Positions 1 to 7,622 of a stretch of DNA of 64,000 nucleotides are shown here, in pieces (position 1 is the stretch's first letter; each line of letters starts with the position of its first letter). The stretch spans positions 248,001-312,000 of the forward strand of contig NZ_JAAOEO010000004.1 in assembly GCF_011393025.1 (NCBI RefSeq), given 5' to 3'. Position numbers and translations under genes: made by a program. A model generated the notes under the pieces. The model had not been told where the DNA came from. It did no database searches and was given only the letters and a program-made list of their open reading frames with translations. Source of the DNA: Neobacillus terrae. GTDB taxonomy: Bacteria; Bacillota; Bacilli; Bacillales; Cytobacillaceae.

Positions 1-841
1 TTCCCAGTCCAGCTGCCACCCCTAACCAAATCCATTTTCCCTTATTTTCATGCCCCGATTTTTTTAAGAATCCAAGTAAAGCGACAATAACAAGCAGAGC
101 TTCTAATCCTTCACGCAAAAGAATCGTTATCGCATCCATCATGTTGTAGCTTGTTTTTGCAACAAGAGGTGAAAGGTAATCTCTCATACCTTCAATTGTC
201 TTTTTGGCATCTTTTACATCTGCCGGCTTTGATGAAAGCATCGCATAGGAAGAAACCATATCCCTTTCTGCATCACTATAGACTGTTGAAGACTGTGTGA
301 GGACAACTCCTTCAACGTTTAACCAGGATTTACGAAACTCTTCTATATCCTTTCTGGCACCTTCAATATCATTATCTTTAATTTTGGATAACGATTGGTT
401 TAACAAGGTAACCAGCTCAGAAACATTCCCTGTTTGGCCGTTATTATTATTATTTTTATCCGGTCCGTCTGTATACTTTCCGTCGATAAACTTTTCATTG
501 GTTTCTTTCAAATCAAGAAGAGCATTTTTTACCTTCGTCTGATCTGCAGGCTGCTGTGCAAATGCAAATGAAACCATGCCCATTTTATCTTCAATTTCAC
601 GATAAGCCTGAGAAGATTTATTTTTAATGCCATCCTCAATTGAAAGCCAAGTTGAATTAAATTTCTTAAATTGTTCCGAAGCTTTTTCCAATTCACCTTT
701 ATCAACTGACCCAATTGTTTCGTTAATAATTATGTTTGCATTTGTCATATCTTCTTCTGTACTTGCAGCAGAGCTATTTGTTGGGAGGGCTATATATGCT
801 GCAAGTACTATTAATAAAGCCGTAATAAATTTAAGTTTCAT
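1..841 (-). CDS. efeU: FTR1-family iron permease EfeU, 3' end outside window
   Basis: High-affinity iron permease of the plasma membrane, the channel part of an EfeUOB-type uptake system. The reading frame starts at the ATG ending at 841 behind AAGGAGG and runs off the window edge. It opens with a signal-peptide-like stretch (MKLKF, hydrophobic core, then a small-residue region), continues as a long soluble extracellular helical domain of about 210 residues, and enters the first permease helix with the iron-binding motif REGLEALL near residue 240. A long N-terminal extracellular domain in front of the FTR1 domain is typical of Firmicutes EfeU. The promoter carries two Fur-box-like sequences, so iron repression is expected. 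efeO and efeB would lie outside the window. Confidence 0.85.
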   Translation of the reverse strand, partial: MKLKFITALLIVLAAYIALPTNSSAASTEEDMTNANIIINETIGSVDKGELEKASEQFKKFNSTWLSIEDGIKNKSSQAYREIEDKMGMVSFAFAQQPADQTKVKNALLDLKETNEKFIDGKYTDGPDKNNNNNGQTGNVSELVTLLNQSLSKIKDNDIEGARKDIEEFRKSWLNVEGVVLTQSSTVYSDAERDMVSSYAMLSSKPADVKDAKKTIEGMRDYLSPLVAKTSYNMMDAITILLREGLEALLVIVALLGFLKKSGHENKGKWIWLGVAAGLG

Positions 842-883
842 AGTTTCCTCCTTATGTATTGACTGTCTATTATGTTTGATAAA

Positions 884-898
884 TGAAAACCATTTTCA
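884..898. promoter_or_regulatory. Fur box downstream of the efeU -10
   Basis: TGAAAACCATTTTCA matches the 7-1-7 Fur consensus TGATAATNATTATCA at most positions and is nearly palindromic. It lies just downstream of the -10 element, a position suited to repression. Confidence 0.6.
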
Positions 899-910
899 AT
901 TACATTAAAA

Positions 911-939
911 ATTATATATTCATTGAGAATGAATGTCAA
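911..939 (-). promoter_or_regulatory. Consensus sigma-A promoter of efeU
   Basis: Reading the minus strand, TTGACA (934-939) and TATAAT (911-916) are both perfect and are separated by 17 nt. The start of efeU is about 70 nt downstream. A promoter this strong needs a repressor, which fits the overlapping Fur-like site. Confidence 0.75.
924..938. promoter_or_regulatory. Second Fur-like box overlapping the efeU -35
   Basis: TGAGAATGAATGTCA resembles the 7-1-7 Fur consensus and covers the -35 hexamer and part of the spacer of the efeU promoter. It is weaker than the 884-898 box. Confidence 0.45.
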
Positions 940-997
940 TGTCATTTAAGTGAATAAGCAAGTTAAAAATGCACATTACTACTGTAATGGTTTTACA

Positions 998-1028
998 AAA
1001 CAAAAACCCCCAGCTAAAGCTGGGGGTT
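998..1028 (-). terminator. Intrinsic terminator of trxA
   Basis: Stem CCCCCAGC/GCTGGGGG with a four-base loop, followed on the minus strand by a T-rich run. It sits 17 bp after the trxA stop and separates trxA from efeU. Confidence 0.85.
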
Positions 1029-1044
1029 AACTATCTATATATTA

Positions 1045-1359
1045 TTAGATGTGCTTTTGCAAAACACTTGCAAGAGCATCTTTTGGCTGGAAGCCAACAA
1101 CTTTATCTACTACTTCTCCGTCTTTTAATACCAACAATGTTGGGATGCTCATAACGCCGAATTTAGCAGCTGTTTCCTGGTTATCATCTACATCAAGTTT
1201 AGTAATTTTTACTTTATCTCCCATTTCTGAGTCAAGTTCTTCAAGAACTGGAGCTATCATTTTGCAAGGTCCGCACCATGGAGCCCAGAAGTCAACAAGC
1301 ACTAAGCCTGATCCAGTTTCAGCTGAAAAAGTTTGGTCTGTAACGTGTGAAATTGCCAT
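1045..1359 (-). CDS. trxA: Thioredoxin
   Basis: Cytoplasmic thiol-disulfide reductase, the electron donor for ribonucleotide reductase and for repair of oxidised proteins. At 104 residues it has the usual length and a single thioredoxin fold. The active site WCGPCK lies at residues 28-33 and the cis-proline region reads MSIPTLL. The start is the ATG ending at 1359, preceded by AGGAGG. It follows etfA, as in B. subtilis, but a strong terminator (1483-1511) lies between them. A candidate promoter (TTAGCA, 18 nt, TATACT at 1399-1404) suggests that it is transcribed on its own. Confidence 0.97.
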   Translation of the reverse strand: MAISHVTDQTFSAETGSGLVLVDFWAPWCGPCKMIAPVLEELDSEMGDKVKITKLDVDDNQETAAKFGVMSIPTLLVLKDGEVVDKVVGFQPKDALASVLQKHI

Positions 1360-1398
1360 TGGAATTTCCTCCTAATTTAATACTCAAATACTACGGAA

Positions 1399-1428
1399 AG
1401 TATATCATCGATTTAAAAATCATGCTAA
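1399..1428 (-). promoter_or_regulatory. Candidate trxA promoter
   Basis: On the minus strand TTAGCA (1423-1428), an 18-nt spacer and TATACT (1399-1404). The -10 is good and the -35 matches four of six positions. Confidence 0.4.
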
Positions 1429-1482
1429 TAATTTGTTTCTGATGTATTTTACCCTTTTTCAATTAAACTATTCATAGATACA

Positions 1483-1511
1483 GAAAACGGCCGGCATTGC
1501 CGGCCATTTTT
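1483..1511 (-). terminator. Intrinsic terminator after etfA
   Basis: GGCCGGC/GCCGGCC stem with a three-base loop followed on the minus strand by GTTTTC. It closes the fadR-fadB-etfB-etfA unit. Confidence 0.8.
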
Positions 1512-1541
1512 ACCTTGGAACCGATTTATAAAAGGGAAGTA

Positions 1542-2519
1542 TTACGAATGTACCTTAAGCTTTTTAAATTCTTCTGTAAGCATTGGCACTACTTCAAAAA
1601 GGTCTCCAACGATGCCATAATCTGCAACCTTGAAGATATTGGCTTCAGGATCCTTATTAATAGCCACAATGACCTTAGAATTGGACATACCTGCTAGGTG
1701 CTGGATAGCTCCTGAAATTCCGCACGCAATGTAAAGGTCTGGCGTTACTACTTTACCTGTCTGGCCAATCTGAAGTGAATAATCACAATAATCTGCGTCG
1801 CATGCTCCACGGGATGCTCCGACTGCTCCGCCCAAAACATTTGCAAGTTCCTTTAACGGCTCAAAGCCATCTTCGCTCTTTACGCCGCGTCCACCCGCTA
1901 CAATAACTTTTGCTTCAGAAAGATCAACACCTTCTGTTGCTTTGCGGACAACTTCCTTAATAACAGTTCTAAGATCCTTTACATCAACTGAAAGGCTTGT
2001 TACTTCTCCTGATCTGCTATCATCCTTTTCAAGCGGTGCAATGTTATTTGGACGAATCGTTGCAAAAACCAATCCATCCGTTACGATTTTCTTTTCAAAC
2101 GCTTTACCGGAATAAATAGGGCGTGTAAATACAATGTTTCCTCCTGCCGCTTCCACATCAGTAGCATCGGAGATTAATCCAGATGAAAGTTTTGCTGCAA
2201 TTTTTGGTGCAAGGTCTTTTCCAAGGGCTGTATGACCAAAAATTAATCCTTCAGGCTGTTCCTGTTCTACTGCAGCCAAAACGGCCTGCGAATAACCATC
2301 CGGAGTATATTGCTTTAAGTTTTCGTTTTCTATTGTCAGCACTCGGTCTGCACCAGCTGCAACCATTTCATTTGCTAAAGCGCTTACAGACTCCCCAGCC
2401 AAAACAGCTACAACTTCTCCGCCTTCAGCAACCGTTTTTCCTGCAGCAACTGCCTCAAAAGATACATTACGCAATGCGCCGTCTCGTACTTCACCTAAAA
2501 CTAATACTTTTCTAGCCAT
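1542..2519 (-). CDS. etfA: Electron transfer flavoprotein alpha subunit
   Basis: Alpha subunit of the EtfAB heterodimer, which carries FAD and passes electrons from acyl-CoA dehydrogenases to the respiratory chain. The N-terminal half is the ETF nucleotide-binding-like domain. The C-terminal FAD-binding domain contains the typical [29 protein letters not shown] and [12 protein letters not shown] segments. I chose the ATG ending at 2519 ([11 protein letters not shown], 325 residues), which has AGGAGGT seven bases upstream. The in-frame ATG six codons earlier has no ribosome binding site. It is the last gene of the fad-etf operon, directly after etfB. Confidence 0.96.
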   Translation of the reverse strand: MARKVLVLGEVRDGALRNVSFEAVAAGKTVAEGGEVVAVLAGESVSALANEMVAAGADRVLTIENENLKQYTPDGYSQAVLAAVEQEQPEGLIFGHTALGKDLAPKIAAKLSSGLISDATDVEAAGGNIVFTRPIYSGKAFEKKIVTDGLVFATIRPNNIAPLEKDDSRSGEVTSLSVDVKDLRTVIKEVVRKATEGVDLSEAKVIVAGGRGVKSEDGFEPLKELANVLGGAVGASRGACDADYCDYSLQIGQTGKVVTPDLYIACGISGAIQHLAGMSNSKVIVAINKDPEANIFKVADYGIVGDLFEVVPMLTEEFKKLKVHS

Positions 2520-2556
2520 TCTATTTACCTCCTGCATGAATTGTTGTCTTAAAGGA

Positions 2557-3330
2557 TTAAATTACTTTTGCTTCAGTGTGGAGCAGATTAACAAGTTCCT
2601 TTACCTGATCAGTAAGTTCACCATGAAGCACTTTACCAGCCTCTTTCTTTGGAGGAAGATAGATTTCAATTGTTTTTGTTTTAGCTTCAACATCTTCTTC
2701 TTCCAAATCGAGATCATCAAGCTCGAGCTCATCAAGCGGCTTCTTTTTTGCTTTCATGATGCCCGGCAGGGATGGATACCTTGGCTCATTTAATCCCTGT
2801 TGTGCGGTAACCAATAAAGGAAGGGTTGTTTCAATAACCTCGGAATCTCCCTCAACATCGCGGGTAACAGTTGCAGTAGTACCGTTAATTTCAAGGTTTG
2901 TAATAGTGGTTACGTATGAAATGCCAAGCATTTCAGCTACACGGGGAGCAACTTGACCAGACCCTCCGTCAATAGCTACGTTTCCTCCAATGATGAGATC
3001 TGCATCTTTATCCTTTAAGTATTCAGCCAGGATTTTAGCAGTTGTAAATTGATCACCATTTTCCACATCATCTTCAGTGTTGATAAGAACGGCTTTATCA
3101 GCACCCATAGCCAGTGCAGTGCGAAGCTGCTTTTCTGTTTCTTCGTCTCCTACCGAAACGACAGTAACTTCTCCGCCCTGTGCATCTCTTACTTGGATTG
3201 CCTCTTCAACCGCATATTCGTCGTAAGGATTAATGATAAACTCGGCACCATCCTCATTGATTTTGCCGCCGGAAATAGTAATTTTTTCTTCAGTGTCAAA
3301 TGTTCTTTTCAGCAAAACATAAATATTCAT
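2557..3330 (-). CDS. etfB: Electron transfer flavoprotein beta subunit
   Basis: Beta subunit of EtfAB, which holds AMP and forms the docking surface for acyl-CoA dehydrogenases. At 257 residues it has the family length. It begins MNIYVLLKRTFDTEE and contains the ETF beta signature region (GIMKAKKKPLDELELDDLDLE), which includes the recognition loop. It precedes etfA by about 37 bp and follows fadB by about 109 bp, an interval holding an intercistronic hairpin. The context is fatty-acid beta-oxidation. Confidence 0.96.
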   Translation of the reverse strand: MNIYVLLKRTFDTEEKITISGGKINEDGAEFIINPYDEYAVEEAIQVRDAQGGEVTVVSVGDEETEKQLRTALAMGADKAVLINTEDDVENGDQFTTAKILAEYLKDKDADLIIGGNVAIDGGSGQVAPRVAEMLGISYVTTITNLEINGTTATVTRDVEGDSEVIETTLPLLVTAQQGLNEPRYPSLPGIMKAKKKPLDELELDDLDLEEEDVEAKTKTIEIYLPPKKEAGKVLHGELTDQVKELVNLLHTEAKVI

Positions 3331-3413
3331 AGTTTCCCTCCTAAGAATTCAAACATTTTTTCTGTTCTAAAGATTAAAAAAATTTTATATAAAAAAATTT
3401 TTTTAATTTGAGA

Positions 3414-3436
3414 AGCGGGAGTTACCTATTCCCGCT
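3414..3436 (-). other. Intercistronic hairpin between fadB and etfB
   Basis: AGCGGGA/TCCCGCT stem with a nine-base loop. An AT-only stretch follows, but no immediate T run. It may act as a leaky terminator or an mRNA stability element. Confidence 0.45.
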
Positions 3437-3439
3437 ATA

Positions 3440-4213
3440 TCATTTCCCTTTAAATTCAGGCTCTCTTTTTTCCATAAAAGCCCGAATCCCTTCCTGTCCA
3501 TCTTCAGACAAAAATACGTGTCCAAATAGTTCAGCTTCTTTGTTTACTCCATTGTAAAATTCCTCAGTCTTCGAGAAATTAAGTAATTCAATGGCAGCCT
3601 TTAATGCCACAGGACTCTTTTTGGCAATCTTCTTAGCAATCTTATAGGCATTTTCCATAACTTGCTCTTCAGGATAGGCATGATTTGCCAAGCCAAATTG
3701 CACAGCCTCCAACCCGGTAATAGGATCAGAAGTAAAAAGCATTTCAGCAGCCCTGGCAGTGCCTACGAATTTCGGCAGTCTCTGAGTTCCGGCAAATCCG
3801 GGAACAAGACCTAGCTGTAATTCCGGAAGGCCTAATTTTGCTGTTTCGCTGACAAGCCTAAAATGGCAGGCCATAGCAAGTTCCAGGCCGCCTCCCAGTG
3901 CTGCACCGTGAATAGCAGCAATAATTGGTCTTGGGAACCTTTCCATTCTGTCAAATAAATCCTGGCCATATTTCGCAAGCTTTGAAAAGTCTTCACCTGT
4001 TTGAATAGATGTAAACTCCTTAATGTCTGCACCTGCCGAAAAGAAACGCCCTTCGCCATGGACAATAATTGCCCTGACTTCTTCATTTGTTTCAATTTCA
4101 TCAAGCACTGAAGCTAATTCCCTCAAAAGGCCTGATGAAAGGGCATTTGCAGGAGGCCGCTGAATCGTTATGGTAGCGATTCTGTCTGCTGTCGACCATT
4201 TTAAGTATTCCAA
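3440..4213 (-). CDS. fadB: Enoyl-CoA hydratase of beta-oxidation
   Basis: Crotonase-fold enzyme that adds water to trans-2-enoyl-CoA. At 257 residues it is a single-domain hydratase, not the large fused FadB of enterobacteria. The oxyanion-hole segment FFSAGADIKEF is at about 57-67. The two catalytic glutamates are present: E111 in GGGLELAMA and E131 in LPELQLGLVPGF. It lies between fadR and etfB in one transcriptional unit, the order known from the B. subtilis lcfA-fadR-fadB-etfB-etfA locus. Expression should rise when long-chain acyl-CoA releases FadR. Confidence 0.93.
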   Translation of the reverse strand: MEYLKWSTADRIATITIQRPPANALSSGLLRELASVLDEIETNEEVRAIIVHGEGRFFSAGADIKEFTSIQTGEDFSKLAKYGQDLFDRMERFPRPIIAAIHGAALGGGLELAMACHFRLVSETAKLGLPELQLGLVPGFAGTQRLPKFVGTARAAEMLFTSDPITGLEAVQFGLANHAYPEEQVMENAYKIAKKIAKKSPVALKAAIELLNFSKTEEFYNGVNKEAELFGHVFLSEDGQEGIRAFMEKREPEFKGK

Positions 4214-4245
4214 ATCAATCCCTCCTATGGCTAAAGAAACAATAT

Positions 4246-4830
4246 TTATGATCCGCGCAACCCGCTGATGAGCAGCTGATGTACTGGCTTATAAAGGGCC
4301 TGCAAATCATATTTTTGATCATTCATCACCCAGGATGTCACTGTTTCATCCATCGTACCGAAGATCATTTGCCTTGCTAGTCTGACATCGAGCTGCTGGG
4401 AAAACTCTCCGCTTTCTTTGCCCTCATTTAGAATTTTATCAATCAGCTTTAAATACCCTTTAAGTACATCATTTATCCTTAAACGAAGTTCCTTATTGGA
4501 TTGCCTTAACTCTAATTGTGTAACTATGGCAAGATGTCGGTCACCTGACAGCAGGTTAAAGTGCGTCTCAATCATCATTAATAACTTCTCTGCTGCGCTT
4601 TCTTTTCCTGCCATCATTTCATTTAAATTTTCAATAAGGCTGCCCATTTTTTCTTCGAAGAGAGAGATTAAAATATCTTCTTTATTCTTAAAATACAAAT
4701 AAATGGTTCCATCAGCGACGCCTGCCTGTTTAGCAATTTTAGAGACCTGAGCCTGGTGATAGCCATTTTCAGCTATTACTATAACTGCAGCATCGATAAT
4801 CTGCTTATATTTCGGTTTGTTTTTTTTCAT
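4246..4830 (-). CDS. fadR: TetR-family fatty-acid degradation repressor FadR
   Basis: Represses beta-oxidation genes and is released by long-chain acyl-CoA in B. subtilis. At 194 residues it has the TetR layout: N-terminal helix-turn-helix (IIDAAVIVIAENGYH, then VSKIAKQAGVADGTIYLYFKNKEDIL at about 28-53) and a C-terminal ligand domain. The start is the ATG ending at 4830 behind a GAGGGA ribosome binding site. It heads the operon, and a perfect FadR box lies in its own promoter, so it should repress itself. Confidence 0.94.
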   Translation of the reverse strand: MKKNKPKYKQIIDAAVIVIAENGYHQAQVSKIAKQAGVADGTIYLYFKNKEDILISLFEEKMGSLIENLNEMMAGKESAAEKLLMMIETHFNLLSGDRHLAIVTQLELRQSNKELRLRINDVLKGYLKLIDKILNEGKESGEFSQQLDVRLARQMIFGTMDETVTSWVMNDQKYDLQALYKPVHQLLISGLRGS

Positions 4831-4950
4831 TTTATCCCTCCCTCAAAGCCGTATTTCTCAGAAGAAGCACCTAATAGCCTTCATGGAAATACAAAATGGA
4901 GCTTGAAAAACATTAAGTATATAAAAAACGGTATAACTATCAATCAAAAC

Positions 4951-4968
4951 TGAATGAATAGTCATTCA
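4951..4968. promoter_or_regulatory. FadR operator
   Basis: TGAATGAATAGTCATTCA is an exact match to the Bacillus FadR box TGAATGAMTANTCATTCA. It lies just downstream of the -10 of the fadR promoter, so bound FadR would block transcription initiation. Confidence 0.9.
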
Positions 4969-4975
4969 TAATTTA

Positions 4976-5004
4976 ATAATAGTTAGATACCGCTTTTCTG
5001 TCAA
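4976..5004 (-). promoter_or_regulatory. Sigma-A promoter of fadR-fadB-etfBA
   Basis: TTGACA (4999-5004), 17 nt, TATTAT (4976-4981) on the minus strand. The FadR box begins eight bases downstream of the -10. Confidence 0.75.
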
Positions 5005-5070
5005 GAAATACAGTTCTTTTTTTATATTATATTTTTTACTATAAAGCTTCAAGCGGACAAGCCTAATTTT

Positions 5071-5100
5071 CCAAAAATAAAGAGCCACTTTCCGGCTCAA
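5071..5100 (-). terminator. Terminator after lcfA
   Basis: Stem GAGCC/GGCTC with a seven-base loop, followed on the minus strand by TTTATTTTT. It separates lcfA from the fadR promoter, unlike an undivided lcfA-fadR operon. Confidence 0.6.
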
Positions 5101-5103
5101 AAA

Positions 5104-6807
5104 TTAAGCATGTTTTTGGCCTTGATCCTCTATTTTTTTCTTTTCTTCTTCCACAAGTGCTCTTCGCAGGATTTTTCCAACTGCAGTTTTGGGAAGTTCC
5201 TGTCTGAACTCATAAATACGTGGCACTTTGTATGCAGCAAGATGCTGGCGGACAAATTTATTTAGTTCTTCTTCTGTAATTTTTGTCCCTTCTTTTAAAA
5301 CAACATAGGCTTTAACCGTTTCACCCCGATAGGGATCCGGAATACCTGCAGCGACAACTTCCTGTACATCTGGATGCTCATATAATACTTCTTCGATTTC
5401 CCTCGGATATATATTATATCCACCAGCTATGATCATATCTTTCTTTCTGTCTACAACATAAAAATAACCATCTTCATCCATGTATCCAAGATCCCCAGTT
5501 AACAGCCAGCCATCCCTTAAAGTCTGTGCCGTATCCTCCGGCTTGTTCCAATAGCCCTTCATTACCTGTGGCCCTTTAATAGCAATTTCTCCAATTTCAC
5601 CGGCAGAAAGCCTTTCTCCAGTTTCCATAGAAAAAATAGCCGCATCAGTGTCAGGCCACGGAACTCCAATACTTCCCTTTACCCTTGGCCGGTCCCAGAG
5701 AAAATTTGAATGGGTAACAGGTGAGGACTCAGTTAAACCGTAACCTTCTACTAATTTCCCTCCAGTTACTTCTTCAAACTTTTGCTGTACCTCAACAGGA
5801 AGCGGAGCGGACCCGCTTATGCAAGAATCGATGGACGAAAGATCATATTTTTTAATATCTGGATGATTCAATAAGCCAATATAAATAGTGGGAGCTCCTG
5901 GAAAAAGCGTGGGTTTTTGTTTTTGTATCGTTTTAAGAGTGGCCTCAGCATCAAATTTTGGGAGCAGGACCATTTTATAGGCTTGCATTACTGATAGAAT
6001 CATAACCGTTGTCATTCCATAAACATGAAAGAATGGCAGCAGTCCAAGAACGGTTTCTTCACCGCGTTTGCATTTGTACATCCAGGCCTGGCACATAGAC
6101 GCATTGGCAATCAGATTTTTATGGGTTAGCATGACTCCTTTTGGAAATCCTGTTGTTCCGCCCGTATATTGCAATAGAGCTAGATCTTCTTCAAAATCAT
6201 ATTCATGCTCTTTCAAATTTCTGGCCGGCTGTTTTAGGATTTCTGTCAACAAATGAGAGTTCCCTTCATGCTTGACATTAACCACAATGCCATACTGTTT
6301 TTTCTGAATAAATGGGTAAACCAGATTTTTTGGAAACGGCAAATAGTCCTTGATAGCGGTTACAATGATGTGTTTTAAATTTGTTTTGGAGATTACCTTC
6401 GATACTCGTGGATAAAGGATATCCATGCAAACAATGGCTTTTGATCCCGAATCAATCATTTGGTATTCCAGCTCCCGCTCCATATATAGCGGGTTTGTCT
6501 GAACCACTACTCCACCTGCCATTAAAATACCAAAGTAACTAATAACAGACTGTGGTGAATTAGGAAGCATAATAGCTACCCTGTCACCTTTAGTGATTCC
6601 AATTTCCTGAAGATACCCAGCGAATTTGTTTGCAGACTCATACAGCTTTGAATAGGATAAATCCTTTCCCATAAAATGAATGGCGATTTTGTTGGGAAAT
6701 TCATCAGCTGCCTTTTTCAAGTAATCTTGAACAGGCTGTGATGAATACTCCAGGCTGGAAGGGATTTCATTAGGATAGTTTTTAATCCAAGGTCTTGTTT
6801 CAAACAT
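5104..6807 (-). CDS. lcfA: Long-chain fatty acid-CoA ligase
   Basis: Activates long-chain fatty acids to acyl-CoA with ATP through an acyl-adenylate, the entry step of beta-oxidation and the source of the FadR ligand. At 567 residues it is a full ANL-superfamily enzyme: AMP-binding P-loop YTGGTTGFPKG (about 214-224), the core motif YGLTESSPVT, and the C-terminal hinge region TGDLGYMDEDGYFYVVDRKKDMI followed by the catalytic lysine motif PKTAVGKILRR. The start is the ATG ending at 6807 behind GGAGGG. I see no FadR box in its own upstream region, so how it is regulated is open. Confidence 0.95.
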   Translation of the reverse strand: MFETRPWIKNYPNEIPSSLEYSSQPVQDYLKKAADEFPNKIAIHFMGKDLSYSKLYESANKFAGYLQEIGITKGDRVAIMLPNSPQSVISYFGILMAGGVVVQTNPLYMERELEYQMIDSGSKAIVCMDILYPRVSKVISKTNLKHIIVTAIKDYLPFPKNLVYPFIQKKQYGIVVNVKHEGNSHLLTEILKQPARNLKEHEYDFEEDLALLQYTGGTTGFPKGVMLTHKNLIANASMCQAWMYKCKRGEETVLGLLPFFHVYGMTTVMILSVMQAYKMVLLPKFDAEATLKTIQKQKPTLFPGAPTIYIGLLNHPDIKKYDLSSIDSCISGSAPLPVEVQQKFEEVTGGKLVEGYGLTESSPVTHSNFLWDRPRVKGSIGVPWPDTDAAIFSMETGERLSAGEIGEIAIKGPQVMKGYWNKPEDTAQTLRDGWLLTGDLGYMDEDGYFYVVDRKKDMIIAGGYNIYPREIEEVLYEHPDVQEVVAAGIPDPYRGETVKAYVVLKEGTKITEEELNKFVRQHLAAYKVPRIYEFRQELPKTAVGKILRRALVEEEKKKIEDQGQKHA

Positions 6808-6899
6808 GCAAACCCTCCTTTTCGAATTATTATAAAATTCTAATTACTTCTGCCTATTATAATATAATCATTTTTTTAAAACAAATAGAACACCTTTTG

Positions 6900-7050
6900 A
6901 TATTCGACAAAATGCTTTTAGTAAACTCAGCGATTACCGCGCTTTTAGCAAGAACATAGCCGTAGTTGTTCACGTTCAAACCTCCGCAGTCTCAAGGAAG
7001 CTAAGTTTGTCCTCCATGCCAATTAAAGCTGACGAAGTTTTAATTGGCGA
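6900..7050. other. Gene-free stretch with an inverted repeat
   Basis: Between lcfA and the small yshE-linked ORF I see no gene. GCCAATTAAA (7018-7027) and TTTAATTGGC (7039-7048) form a hairpin. The rest looks like a decayed intergenic repeat. Confidence 0.35.
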
Positions 7051-7055
7051 TTAAC

Positions 7056-7084
7056 TAAAAAAAGGCCGCCCAAAAGGACAGCCC
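7056..7084 (-). terminator. Terminator of the polX-mutS2-yshE unit
   Basis: Minus-strand stem GGCTGTCC/GGGCGGCC (two G-T pairs), loop TTTT, followed by seven T. It lies 12 bp after the small ORF that follows yshE. Confidence 0.75.
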
Positions 7085-7095
7085 TGATTTTTTTA

Positions 7096-7182
7096 CTATT
7101 GTGCAAAAAACAACATATAACCCAGCCCGATTAGCAAAAATAAGCCGCACAGTACTAGAAGGATTTTTGCCAGCTTCTCCAA
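7096..7182 (-). CDS. Very small membrane peptide (28 aa) after yshE
   Basis: I do not recognise this ORF as a named gene. The minus strand encodes MEKLAKILLVLCGLFLLIG and a short hydrophobic tail ending FFAQ: a charged N-terminus followed by one membrane-spanning helix. The TTG ending at 7182 has GGAGA eight bases upstream. A second in-frame TTG two codons earlier is too close to that site. The ORF starts 13 bp after the yshE stop and ends just before a strong terminator, so it would be the last gene of the operon. Against it: length alone is weak evidence and no homologue is known to me. Confidence 0.5.
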   Translation of the reverse strand: MEKLAKILLVLCGLFLLIGLGYMLFFAQ

Positions 7183-7195
7183 TTCCAATCTCTCC

Positions 7196-7603
7196 TTATT
7201 TAATCCCTGCACCAATGACATAGGAAAGGCCTATTGAGATAACCATTGATATAAATCCAACAGCTCGGTTGTCATTTTTAATTTCATGGTCGATATTGAA
7301 CTTGGGTGTAAGGAATTCATAAATAAAGTAGCCTGCCAGCAAAAGGATAAATCCATAAATTCCCCAGCCAATCATATTCATTAGAGAATTATGCTGCGCA
7401 ATAGAATGACGGAAAATATTTATGATGCCAAATATCTTTCCGCCTGTTGCCATAGCAACCGCCATATTTCCATTTTTTATTTCTTCCCAATTTTTATATT
7501 TTGTTACCAGTTCAAAAACAGCCATAAAGACAATTAAACATAAAATGACCACGCTGTAATTAGCTGCTGTCAGAGTATATTTATTCTCCCAAAATCGGTC
7601 CAT
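7196..7603 (-). CDS. yshE: DUF350 / UPF0719 membrane protein YshE
   Basis: Small integral membrane protein of unknown function (135 residues). About four hydrophobic segments are visible: near 15-34, a break with GGKIFGIINIF, about 74-95 (GWGIYGFILLLAGYFIYEF), and 110-134 (AVGFISMVISIGLSYVIGAG). This matches DUF350 proteins. The position directly after mutS2 is the same as in B. subtilis (yshE). It is probably cotranscribed with polX and mutS2; the gap to the mutS2 stop is 19 bp. Confidence 0.8.
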   Translation of the reverse strand: MDRFWENKYTLTAANYSVVILCLIVFMAVFELVTKYKNWEEIKNGNMAVAMATGGKIFGIINIFRHSIAQHNSLMNMIGWGIYGFILLLAGYFIYEFLTPKFNIDHEIKNDNRAVGFISMVISIGLSYVIGAGIK

Positions 7604-7622
7604 ATCCCATTCTCCCCGGACT

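Noticed and set aside
1049..1375. 108-codon frame antisense to trxA
   Set aside because: Shadow of the conserved trxA frame; no start signal.
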